Shown: positions 7,807 through 16,124 of the stretch, one piece after another | Numbering within the stretch: the first letter of the stretch is position 1 | Layout: the number at the start of each line of letters is the position of its first letter | NCBI GenBank assembly: GCA_041390825.1 | Contig: JAWKPF010000015.1 | Location: 1-64,000, forward strand | DNA length: 64,000 nt | Direction: 5' to 3' | From: Thermomicrobiales bacterium | GTDB lineage: Bacteria > Chloroflexota > Chloroflexia > Thermomicrobiales > UBA6265 | Translations under genes and position numbers: made by a program | The notes under the pieces: model-generated | Databases searched by the model: none | What the model was told of the DNA's origin: nothing | Seen by the model: only the letters and a program-made list of their open reading frames with translations

Positions 7807-8556
7807 ATGAACCAACGGAGTTTCGACCGATTGACCCGCGATCTTGCTGGCGTTTCCACCCGGCGCCGATTCCTCGGGCTTGCGGGGATTGGCGCTGGCA
7901 GTCTGGCGCTGGCCGGGGTATTCAACGGATTGTCCCGTACTGCTGAACAGGCAGACGCCCAGGATGCCTCGCCGACACCGACGGCCATCATCATGCCCAG
8001 CGCCATCATGAGCGACGGGCGCTGCGGTCTTCCATTCGAGCTGGCGGTCCGCCAGGGACCCTCTGAGGGTACCGAAGTGCGCGGTATGCTCGTCTTCTCG
8101 CTGGACGACGATGGCACGGTCACCGGCGCTCTCCTGGGGAAGGAGGGCGAGGTTGCGACCGTCACCGGTCAGGCCGTTGGGCAGGCGGTCGCGCTGCGCT
8201 TCGATCTCGGTGGCGAGGATGTCGTGTTCGGATCCGGTTCGTCGCTCGGCGAGTTCGCCATGTGCAACATCACCGACATGGGCGGCTCTGCCGTTGGACC
8301 GAAAGCGGGTGATCTTGGCGACTGGCGGCAGGGCCGGGTCAATCTGCTCGAGCTCCCCGAACCCATTTGCATCCAGGGTCAGCCCTGCCCAACTGAGCCA
8401 CCGGAACGGCCCGAACCGACCCGCCCGCTACCTCCCGATATCACAAGCTGCGATCCCCTCTCTGCGGAAAGCTGCGTGGAGGTCTGCGGAGCCTCCGGGC
8501 TCGCGCCCAGCGCCTCTGCCTGCGTTGGATATTGCGCCGAAGTCCTGCAGTGCTAG
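7807..8556 (+). CDS. Tat-exported protein of unknown function with Cys-rich C-terminus
   Basis: 249 residues. The ATG at 7807 follows AGGAGG at 6 bases (an ATG at 7801 is too close to the ribosome site). A twin-arginine signal is clear (STRRRFLGLAGIGAGSLALAG), ending near QADAQ. The middle is a small beta-rich domain (RCGLPFELAVRQG... VTGALLGKEGEVATVTGQA) with no family recognised. A Pro-rich linker leads to a C-terminus with six closely spaced Cys (CDPLSAESCVEVCG ... CVGYCAEVLQC), suggesting disulfides outside the membrane. It is divergent from the SDR gene and convergent with a sugar permease. Function unknown. Confidence 0.75.
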   Translation: MNQRSFDRLTRDLAGVSTRRRFLGLAGIGAGSLALAGVFNGLSRTAEQADAQDASPTPTAIIMPSAIMSDGRCGLPFELAVRQGPSEGTEVRGMLVFSLDDDGTVTGALLGKEGEVATVTGQAVGQAVALRFDLGGEDVVFGSGSSLGEFAMCNITDMGGSAVGPKAGDLGDWRQGRVNLLELPEPICIQGQPCPTEPPERPEPTRPLPPDITSCDPLSAESCVEVCGASGLAPSASACVGYCAEVLQC

Positions 8557-8566
8557 ATCAGCACGG

Positions 8567-8591
8567 AGGGAGTTGGGCGCGCCAGCTCCCT
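8567..8591. terminator. Hairpin terminator between convergent genes
   Basis: AGGGAG (8567-8572) pairs with CTCCCT (8586-8591), with inner TGG/CCA pairing around GCGC. It lies between the Tat protein (+) and the sugar permease (-). No long T-run is seen. Confidence 0.5.
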
Positions 8592-8600
8592 TCACGCTGC

Positions 8601-9512
8601 TCACCCTCTGAAGGCGCCGTCCTGCAACGCCTTGCCATACCAACGCTGCGCGATCCCGAGAAACACGATGCCAGGAATAATGGCCACGATGAACTGGGCC
8701 GACGCGCCGGGACCGATCGCGCCACCACCCATCAAGACCGCAAGCGTGCGAGAGACCTGATCGTTCATCAGCACACTCGACAGGACATACTCGCTCCAGG
8801 CAAACATGAAGTTGATGACGATCACCACCACGATGCCATTGCGCACCTGCGGCAACATGATCCCAAAAAGAATGCGCAGCGAAGAGGCGCCATCGATGCG
8901 GGCGGAGTCCGGCAACTCGTGGGACACCATCTGGAAGACCGCCCGCATGACGAGAATGGACACGGCCAGGCTGGCCGCTACATAGGGAAGCATTAGCGCC
9001 CAGGTTTCGTCGATGAGTCCAAGATCCCAATGCAGCCGGAAGATGCCGAGCATCGAGGTGATCTGCATGGGAAAGAAGAGCGATGCCGTGAGCACCAGCA
9101 GGATGACCGACCGGCCTGGGGTCGATAGGTGTGAAAGCGCGTACCCCGCCATCACCGCTGCGACCGTTCCAAACAGGATCGTGAGCGCGGTGACGAAGAT
9201 GCTGTTCCAGTAGACCCGGAAGAAGATATTGTCCAGGGTGAAGTTCTCCCAAACCCAGGTATAGCGGGCCCAAAGGGGAGAAACGTACTCATTCGGCAGG
9301 ATGTTGCGCTGGACGCTGTCGACGCGGGACTTCATCGAATTGACCACCACGATGAAGAGCGGAAAGAGAACCCAGGCGCACATCAGCAGCAAGAAGGCAT
9401 GCCGGCCAACCGCGCGCCAGGTGACGCGGGGACGGTGGTCTCCTGCGGTCACGCGCGCATTGTTGGAGACACCGGGGAGGAGCGTTCCCACATGGGCCGG
9501 GCGCGTGCTCAT
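8601..9512 (-). CDS. Carbohydrate ABC transporter permease, MalG/UgpE-like (second copy)
   Basis: 303-residue inner-membrane permease of the CUT1 sugar importer class, with six predicted membrane segments starting at HAFLLLMCAWVLFPLFIVVV. The EAA loop is ELPDSARIDGASSLRILFGIMLPQ, which contacts the ATPase. The ATG at 9512 is taken as the start; it lacks a strong ribosome site, so a start closer to the first membrane segment is possible. It is a diverged paralogue of the next permease gene (9676-10599), giving two MalG-type subunits beside one MalF-type subunit. No ATPase is encoded nearby, so a shared MsmK-type ATPase is likely (inference). Confidence 0.85.
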   Translation of the reverse strand: MSTRPAHVGTLLPGVSNNARVTAGDHRPRVTWRAVGRHAFLLLMCAWVLFPLFIVVVNSMKSRVDSVQRNILPNEYVSPLWARYTWVWENFTLDNIFFRVYWNSIFVTALTILFGTVAAVMAGYALSHLSTPGRSVILLVLTASLFFPMQITSMLGIFRLHWDLGLIDETWALMLPYVAASLAVSILVMRAVFQMVSHELPDSARIDGASSLRILFGIMLPQVRNGIVVVIVINFMFAWSEYVLSSVLMNDQVSRTLAVLMGGGAIGPGASAQFIVAIIPGIVFLGIAQRWYGKALQDGAFRG

Positions 9513-9675
9513 GTGGTCACTCGTGACGGTGCTTCGAAGAAGGTTGTCGTGGGACCGATGGTACGTCGGAAACGCGCCATGGGCCGTCTGACCCTGGCAC
9601 AAACTCGACAGTGCGGAAATGGACACGGAACATTCGGAACGTGAGCGCGCTCCGAATGCTCCGCCATCGACGAAC

Positions 9676-10599
9676 TCAAGTCTTGAGCGCGCCTTCTTGA
9701 AGGCCCTTCATATACCAGCGCTGCGCGATCGCGAACGTAATCAACGCCGGAAGGATGGCGAGGATATACAGCGCGGCCATGCGCGGCCAGAGAAGACCGC
9801 CCACGCCGGCGCTCGCCGATCCGAGGAAGACCGGAAGCGTGCGTCTGCTGGCATCGTTCATCAACGTCAGCGCCAGCAGGTATTCACCCCAGGCGGCCAC
9901 GAAGTTGACGATGATGACCACGACCACACCGTTCTTCACCAGTGGGAAGACGATGCCAAACAACGTACGGATCGAGTTGGCGCCGTCGATCTTGGCGGAG
10001 TCGGTCAGGTCTTTCGGGACCGTCTGAAACACCCCCCGCATGATAAAGATCGAGATTGCCACGCTGAGCGCGGTATAGGGGAGCATGAGGCTCCACGTCT
10101 CGTTGATGAGCCCGAGACGCTTCTGGATGTTGAAGATGCCGATGATAGCGGTGACTTGCGTGGGGAAGAACATCGAAGCCACCAGCAACGCGGTGATGAT
10201 GCGCGCGCCCGGTGTCTTGAGATGCACCAGAGCGTATCCGGCCAGCACCGAGGTGACGGTTGCCGCCACGACCGTGAGCGTGGTCACCAGGACGCTGTTC
10301 TTGAAGTTGACCCAGACGGGTCCCACCACGCGCGGTTTGGTGAGCACGAACTCGTAGTTGGTCAAGATCGGATCGATGAATCCGTTCTGCGGCCAGATGT
10401 AGCGCTGCGACCCATCCTGCAACGTCTTGAACGAAAGGAGCACTACCCACAGGAGCGGGAGAAGCACCCAGAGGCACATGATGATCAGGAAGAGGTGCCG
10501 TCCATAGGCTTTCCAGTTCGGGCCCTTTTTCGGCGCGACGTAGACGTCAGCGCGGGCCTTCGAGGAGGCGGTCGAAATCGATGCTTGCGCGGTGCTCAT
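9676..10599 (-). CDS. Carbohydrate ABC transporter permease, MalG/UgpE-like (first copy)
   Basis: 307-residue permease with six membrane segments (first at HLFLIIMCLWVLLPLLWVVL) and the EAA loop DLTDSAKIDGANSIRTLFGI. GGGAGG sits 5 bases before the ATG at 10599. It lies 11 bases after the MalF-type gene and is followed by its paralogue. Predicted to form the sugar channel with the MalF-type subunit, whose gene here is frameshifted. Confidence 0.9.
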   Translation of the reverse strand: MSTAQASISTASSKARADVYVAPKKGPNWKAYGRHLFLIIMCLWVLLPLLWVVLLSFKTLQDGSQRYIWPQNGFIDPILTNYEFVLTKPRVVGPVWVNFKNSVLVTTLTVVAATVTSVLAGYALVHLKTPGARIITALLVASMFFPTQVTAIIGIFNIQKRLGLINETWSLMLPYTALSVAISIFIMRGVFQTVPKDLTDSAKIDGANSIRTLFGIVFPLVKNGVVVVIIVNFVAAWGEYLLALTLMNDASRRTLPVFLGSASAGVGGLLWPRMAALYILAILPALITFAIAQRWYMKGLQEGALKT

Positions 10600-10610
10600 T
10601 CGAACCCTCC

Positions 10611-11581
10611 CTAGTCCCGTGGCCGGAAGACGTAGAACATCACCGCAACCACCATGAGCATGATGATTGCGCCAACCCAGCCGATCGCGGCGGCGTACCC
10701 GCGGAACTGCATGCCGCCTCCGAAGGCGGTGTCGTACATGTAGACCGTCCAGGTATAGGTGTTCTTCGTGCGGTCATAGCCGCCCATGATGATGTACTCG
10801 GTGATGACTGCCATCGCGCTGCCGAAGCGGACAACCATCAGCACCAGGATGATGGGCAGCAACCGCCAGATGGTGATACCCCAGAACATGCGCCATTCGC
10901 CCGCGCCATCGACACGTGCGGCGTCGGGTAGGTCCTTCGGTATCGTCGCCAATCCCGCCAGGAAGAACATGGTGTGGTAGCCAAGCCCCCACCACCACTC
11001 CATGGCGGCGATCGAAAAGAAGATGAGTTTGGGATCGTTCAGCCATTGCGGCTGAGTGGCCAGCTCGAAGAGATGCAATTTGTCGACGAGCAGGTAGTTG
11101 ATGGGGCCGATGTAGTTGTTGTACATCCAAAGCCAGAGAACAAAGATCAATGGCGAGGGGATCATCGCGGGGATGAGCAGGATGATGCGATAGGCTGTGG
11201 CAACCCGCTCGTTCTTGATGCGATCGATAAAGATCGCCGTCACCATGGGAATGAAGATCATCCCGGCAGGAAGATCAATGTAAAGATGAGCGCGCGCTGG
11301 ATGCCCTGCCAAAAGAGATGGTCCGAAAGGACATCACGATAGTTCTGTAGACCGATGAAATTGGCTTCTTGATCGTCGAGAAATTTGTCGTCGGTGAAAC
11401 TGATCGACAACGCATCGAAGATCGGCAACACCTGCCAGCCGATGAAAAAGAAGAGCGCAAGGATCAGATAGGGATAGCTGGTCAAGACATGCTTGACGGT
11501 CTGCCACACGCCGGAACGCGTTTGCTCGACCACTGGCGCCGCGGTCGATGCACTCGCTTGGGCTACGCTGGTTTCACCCAT
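10611..11581 (-). pseudogene. Sugar ABC transporter permease, MalF/UgpA-like, single frameshift
   Basis: The N-terminal part (from ATG 11581, AGGAG upstream) ends in frame at RALIFTLIFLPG followed by TGA near 11264. The family continues in the next frame as MIFIPMVTAIFIDRIKNERV through to FRPRD at 10611. One base is missing at GGATGATC, where GGAATGATC would restore LPGMIFIP, so this is an AA-to-A contraction. The rest is a normal MalF-type permease with the EAA loop DLPDAARVDGAGEWRMFWGI. Either a recent mutation or a sequence error; the downstream frame is fully conserved, which argues for a recent event or an artefact. Confidence 0.8.
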
Positions 11582-11733
11582 TACGTCTTTACTCCTGGGG
11601 TCGTTCTCGTCTCGGCGAGCGCGCACTGGGCGAGCACGATGCCGGCGGGCGTGGATCTCGTGGTTGCGACGCCGCGCGGTTGCGGAGAACCCGGCGAAGC
11701 GTTCTGCTCCGCCGGGTTCCCATGTGCAATCGT

Positions 11734-13125
11734 CTAGAGCTGCGGATCGTTGCCCGTCTGCGCCTTGTACTCGGCTGCGACGGCGTCCAGTGCCTCCTGG
11801 CCGGCGGTGCGGGCATCAGCCGTCTCACCGGAGAGGTACTTGTGCCACAGCGGGCGAGCAACGTCGAACTGCTTGATGGACAGCAGCGACGGCGCGATCG
11901 CGCGGGCATCGGCGAGCGCGTCGCGGATGTCGAAGACCCACGGATTGCTCGAAATGAACTCCGGAGTCTCGGCCTCCCAGTTCGCCCAGGTCGACTGCGT
12001 GACCGGCATCTGACCGACCGGGGTGGTGCCTTCGTCCGGGTTGCCCTGCACGGAGTTTTCCCAGATGGCCTGATCCTGCTGAATGGCCTGAATGAACTCG
12101 ACCATCTTCGCCTTGTTGGCGCCGTACTTGAAGAGCACCGCGCCGGTGTCCCAGAAGACGGTGCCGCCCACGCCGGCTTCGGTCTTCGGCAGACGGGCCA
12201 GGGTCAGCTTGGACGGGTCAGCCAGGTTGCGGAGTAGGTCAACGGGGCATTCTGGTACTTGAAGTAGTACCCAGCTTGCTCCGAGGCCCAGGTGGCCTGG
12301 TCGACGAGAACGGTGTTGTCCACACCGGCAGCGGCCAGAATGTCCGCGCTGGTCCACTCCATCATTCGCTTCATGATTTCGAGCGCCTCTACCGCAGCAT
12401 CGCTGTTGTAAGGAAGAGACCGTCCGGGAATAGACATCGGTGCTGATCGAGTGGGTGACCGGGATCAGCGAGCGCCAGTCACGGTTGTCGAACGTGAGGC
12501 CGTACGGCGCGGCGCCGCTTTCCTGCACCTTCTGGGCGTTGGCGATGAACTCGTCCCACGTGGCCGGAGCAACGGTCGGATCGATGCCGGCCTTCTCCAG
12601 AACGGCGCCGTTGGACGCCTGCACGCAGATGTCGAGCAGAAGCGGCCAAACGTACCAGCTGCCGTCGACCGAGCCTTCCTCGAGGGTGGCCGGGAAGAGG
12701 TCTGCCTTGATCTCATCGGTCACATAGGCATCCCACGGCTCGATGGTGCCAGTGGCAACCAGCTGCAGCATCTCCAGGAACGGGGTCACACCACCGTACA
12801 TGTCCCAGGTGCTGGACTGGTCGTTGGCTTCGGCGATGAACCGGTCGTTGCCGAAGTTTTCGGTCGGCGCGACTTCGACCGCGACACCCTGCGCATCACC
12901 CACGGCATAGATGCCGGGATGCAGATTGAGCTCCCAGTCGTAGAACGTGGCAACGGGCTTTCCTTCTTCCGCGGCGAGGGTGCCACGAATGGTCTCCTGC
13001 GCCAGCGCTGCCAAAACCGGGGCGCTAATTCCGAGCGCCGCGCCTCAGATCAGAACGTCACGCCGGCTGATCTTGCCAGTGAGCGCGTCCTGCCAGAGTC
13101 GCTGCGTTGGGGTCTTTTCCACCAT
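11734..13125 (-). pseudogene. Sugar ABC transporter substrate-binding protein, disrupted by TGA and three indels
   Basis: The gene starts at ATG 13125 (AGGAGG 9 bases upstream) with a Tat-like signal: KISRRDVLI, then an in-frame TGA, then GAALGISAPVLAALAQ. The TGA replaces what is probably CGA. The mature part is a CUT1-type extracellular binding protein (WDMYGGVTPFLEM, WYVWPLLLDICVQ, FWDTGAVLFKYG). Between about 12437 and 12229 the protein sense moves to other frames (SDAAVEALEIMKRMMEW is out of frame). Three one-base contractions (GGG to GG in YSRDGL, CCC to CC in FPYNSD, GG to G in SGNLADP) would restore one continuous frame. The ligand is unknown. Confidence 0.8.
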
Positions 13126-13210
13126 GCTTACGATCCTCCTGTGCCGTCAGGTAACGGTCCAGTTTGTGGGTCACGCACCAGTTGCGCAACTCAGCTGTTT
13201 GGGCGCTGGG

Positions 13211-13240
13211 ATTGTAAGAACGTAAGAAAGGCAATGTCAA
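13211..13240 (-). promoter_or_regulatory. Sigma70-type promoter of the sugar ABC operon
   Basis: On the minus strand TTGACA (13240-13235) is followed after 18 bases by TACAAT (13216-13211). It faces the binding-protein gene at 13125, giving a leader of about 80 bases. The promoter is near consensus although two genes behind it are disrupted. Confidence 0.65.
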
Positions 13241-13410
13241 GATGACCAAACTGAGAAAATGCTGAGGTTTTTGGTCCGATGGCACAGATCGTCATGGAAA
13301 TGAGTTTCGCGTGACCGCCGATTGGACTTCTTCGGTAGCATTCCTGTCAGGTGGCGGCGCGACCTCGTGCGCGCCGATTCGAGGCGAACTATCGCAAAGG
13401 AGCGAATTCG

Positions 13411-14355
13411 ATGACAGACGACGCAACGCTGAAGCGAGTCCTGGTTCCGATCGATACGTCGGAGGTGGCCGAACGAGCCATCCCCTGGGCGAAAGCGGTT
13501 GCCGGATCAACAAGCGAGGTGATTCTGTTGGTGGTCGTGCCGGTGGCAACCGCCGTGCGCTCGATCGGTGGGCAGATCATTGGCAGCGCGGAGACGATCC
13601 AGACTGGCTACCAACAAATGGCCGAATCGCAGTTGGCGGCCGCAATCGAGAAATGGTTCTCGCCGGGCGATGCGGTACGCACCGCCGTTGCCAAGGGCGA
13701 TCCGGGCGAGCAGATCCTGGCGGTCGCTGAAGCGGAAGATGCTGATCTCATCGTCATGTCGAGCCACGGTCGAGGAGCGATTGGCCGGTTCGTGAGCGGC
13801 TCGGTCGCTGACCGGGTCGTGCGGCACGCGGCTGTGCCAGTGATGGTAGTCGGTCCGGAAGGCGATCTGAGTGAGAATGCAACGATCGACCGAATCGTAG
13901 CTCCAGTCGACAATTCGGAACTCTCACTCGCGTCGCTCCCGACAGCAGCGCAGCTCGCCGCGGCAACGAACGTGCCCGTGTTCGTCATTCACGTCGTGAC
14001 ACCAGCGGACGACTATCTCGTGACGTTCCCGGCCACCGCCGGCACGATCCCGCCGTCTGCGGTCGACGCGAGCCTGTCGCAGCAGATCGAAATGGGTCAC
14101 TCACTGGTGGAAACCGCCATCGCACGGCTGAAGGATCGCGGGGTCGGCGCGCAAGGGACCGTCTTCACCGGAAGCCCCGGCAGCGCCATTGTCTCCCAGT
14201 TGAAACAGGGCGACGTGGTGGTCCTCTCCAGTCATCAGCGGGAGGGCCTGGCCAGATGGGTGCTGGGGAGCACCTCGATGAAGCTCATACGAAACGGCGA
14301 GGCGCCAGTCGTGATCGTCACCCGCGAGTCGATCGAACGGTCACGCGGGGACTGA
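13411..14355 (+). CDS. Tandem universal stress protein (two UspA domains)
   Basis: 314 residues: UspA domain 1 (LKRVLVPIDTSEVAERA to about residue 150) and domain 2 (IDRIVAPVDNSELSL to the end). Domain 1 keeps the ATP-binding signature (SSHGRGAIGRFVSGSVADRV); domain 2 has a degenerate version (SSHQREGLARWVLGST), so probably only the first half binds nucleotide. AAGGAG lies 8 bases before the ATG. Soluble stress protein of unclear molecular activity. It is divergent from the sugar ABC operon and its 3' end overlaps the convergent LigB-like gene by 15 bases. Confidence 0.9.
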   Translation: MTDDATLKRVLVPIDTSEVAERAIPWAKAVAGSTSEVILLVVVPVATAVRSIGGQIIGSAETIQTGYQQMAESQLAAAIEKWFSPGDAVRTAVAKGDPGEQILAVAEAEDADLIVMSSHGRGAIGRFVSGSVADRVVRHAAVPVMVVGPEGDLSENATIDRIVAPVDNSELSLASLPTAAQLAAATNVPVFVIHVVTPADDYLVTFPATAGTIPPSAVDASLSQQIEMGHSLVETAIARLKDRGVGAQGTVFTGSPGSAIVSQLKQGDVVVLSSHQREGLARWVLGSTSMKLIRNGEAPVVIVTRESIERSRGD

Positions 14356-15210
14356 GAAGCTGGCAACGAGCATGCCGTAGTACGTGGGAGCCTCGTAGCT
14401 GAGAAGCTCGGCTTCGAGCGGAACACGTTCGAGAACTCCTTCGAGGATCAGCGTCTGCCAAAGACCGTCGATGGCCGCGGTGGCGGCCAGCACATCGCTG
14501 ATGCGCCCGATTTCGGCAATTGCGTTTCGGCGAACCGCGTCGACAACCAGTTGATCGACTGTCTCGGCAGAAGGATGGTAGCCGTAGGGACCGTCGGGAG
14601 TATGCGTGTGCGCCCAATCGCACGACGCAATGAAGGCGATGCGGCGGCCGTCGGCACTGGCGGCGTCGGCAATCGCGCGCCCCATGGAAACGAGCGACTC
14701 TCGCGGCATGAATCGTGAAGGAGAAACGATCACAACTGGCGGCCCGGCATTGACGTCGGGAATCGGGGCAAGCACGTTGCCCGAGCCGGGCTCATTCTGG
14801 TCGTGTCCCAGAAACCAGAGCGGCACGAGCACGCCCCAATCGAGCGGCAGGACAGATTGATCGCGCCGGTTGCCGGCGAACCCGACCATCGCCACCGGAA
14901 TTCCCGCGGCGCGCGCAGCGCCTGCGATGGCGTCGGTGAGCGCGAGATCGATGGGGACATGCATCTCAACCGTGCGCTCTTTCCATGAAAGCGTTCCGGC
15001 CGTGCTGCCGGTGTTCGCGAGCGCGACCTGTCCATCCACCCGTACACCGTGCGGTCCGGCAATCACGATCGCCTCGACGCCAGCAGCGCTGGCCCGCTGG
15101 CCCAACTCGATCAGAGCGGCACGTGTGGCAAGCGCGCCTTCCGCGTCGTCGCTGAGCGCAGGAACAACAGGGAATCCATGCGGTGCAATACCCGCGAAAA
15201 CGATACCCAT
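14341..15210 (-). CDS. Class III extradiol dioxygenase-like (LigB / MEMO superfamily) protein
   Basis: 289 residues, starting MGIVFAGIAPHG after GAGGAG. Features of the LigB fold are the early IAPHG, VIAGPHGVRVDG, HVPIDLALTDAI, FIASCDWAHTHTPDGPYGYH and a late EAPTYYGMLVASF. Non-heme iron ligands would be the early His residues and the late acid. Members open aromatic rings or, in the MEMO/AMMECR1 branch, have unclear roles. With no aromatic-degradation neighbours, a ring-cleavage substrate is not supported by context. Overlaps the Usp gene tail-to-tail. Confidence 0.8.
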   Translation of the reverse strand: MGIVFAGIAPHGFPVVPALSDDAEGALATRAALIELGQRASAAGVEAIVIAGPHGVRVDGQVALANTGSTAGTLSWKERTVEMHVPIDLALTDAIAGAARAAGIPVAMVGFAGNRRDQSVLPLDWGVLVPLWFLGHDQNEPGSGNVLAPIPDVNAGPPVVIVSPSRFMPRESLVSMGRAIADAASADGRRIAFIASCDWAHTHTPDGPYGYHPSAETVDQLVVDAVRRNAIAEIGRISDVLAATAAIDGLWQTLILEGVLERVPLEAELLSYEAPTYYGMLVASFSVPA

Positions 15211-15327
15211 GCGTCACTCCTCGAACGAACCACAGGATCAACAGAATTCGATGACCGCGTATACAGCCCACGCCTTCGCAGTGTAGAGTGAAATCCGCGA
15301 AGAGTGCGCCATCCAGAAGGGATCGAT

Positions 15328-15582
15328 ATGATCAGCCTCAAGGAAGCTCGCGAGCAGAAGAACTGGACCGTCGATGATTTGGCGGCCGCCTCCCTGGTAT
15401 CGGCGGAAACAATCGCCTCCATCGAGGACGGGTCCGCGCGAGCATCGGTTGTTACTGGGCTCAAACTCTCGAAGGCGCTGGGGAAAGCGACAACCGAGAT
15501 CATCGAGCTCGCGCCGCAGATGACGGGCGTGCTGGGAGGGGGCGCCGACCCGCTGCTCGGTCCGCGGGTCGGCCCTCGGTAG
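15328..15582 (+). CDS. Small helix-turn-helix (XRE-like) protein
   Basis: 84 residues. MISLKEAREQKNWTVDDLAA...SLVSAETIASIEDG is a Cro/C1-type HTH: helix 2 is TVDDLAAAS and the recognition helix is SAETIASIEDG. The C-terminal tail is short and Gly/Pro-rich. The ATG at 15328 (with GAAGGGAT upstream) is preferred over a start 8 codons earlier. It has no sensor domain; its targets are unknown. Monocistronic, convergent with the HPF-like gene. Confidence 0.75.
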   Translation: MISLKEAREQKNWTVDDLAAASLVSAETIASIEDGSARASVVTGLKLSKALGKATTEIIELAPQMTGVLGGGADPLLGPRVGPR

Positions 15583-15639
15583 ATCGTTACGCGATCGCAG
15601 AACACAGCGGTTCCATTTCGCGCTCGTCCCGGCGTCAGG

Positions 15640-16107
15640 TCATGACGACGGGGTCATTGCCCATGCGTCGGTGTTTCGCTCGTCCCCTTCGTCGAACGTC
15701 TCATCCACATAGAACTCGGCGTCTTCGCCAGAATCATCCGTCTGGTTTGCCGGTCTCAGGTGCTCCGGGTTCCGACGGCTTGGGGTTCCGTACGTGTCGG
15801 CTCCACGCAGATCGGCCATCGTCTTTTCCAGCTGCCGCTTGATATCGTCACAGGCCAGCTTGACCGCATGGTCTGCCGTGCGCGATGTCTCGGAGGAACG
15901 TAGCACGGTATCGCGCACGCCCAACACCACGCGCATCGACGCGTCGACCGACGCGGGTTGCTTGGATGGCGAGATCGTGACATCGATTGAGGGATTGGTG
16001 AAGCTTGCCAGCCGCTTGGCGATGCCCTCCAGCGAGCGGTCGATCCGCTTCTGCTCGACGTCGCTGAGCGCACCGGCGCGATTGACGATGGTTGGCGTCA
16101 CTGCCAT
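15640..16107 (-). CDS. HPF/RaiA-like ribosome-associated protein
   Basis: 155 residues. The start MAVTPTIVNRAG at ATG 16107 has AAGGAG 7 bases upstream. Residues 12-105 follow the beta-alpha-beta-beta-beta-alpha pattern of hibernation-promoting factor/S30EA N-domains (EGIAKRLASFTNPSIDVTIS, ASMRVVLGV, TADHAVKLACDDIKRQLEKT). The C-terminal 45 residues are acidic and unlike the dimerisation domain of long HPF. It may bind the ribosome or be a divergent relative; confidence in the exact role is moderate. It follows the M24 gene by 17 bases on the same strand. Confidence 0.6.
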   Translation of the reverse strand: MAVTPTIVNRAGALSDVEQKRIDRSLEGIAKRLASFTNPSIDVTISPSKQPASVDASMRVVLGVRDTVLRSSETSRTADHAVKLACDDIKRQLEKTMADLRGADTYGTPSRRNPEHLRPANQTDDSGEDAEFYVDETFDEGDERNTDAWAMTPSS

Positions 16108-16124
16108 CGAAATGCTCCTTTCGA

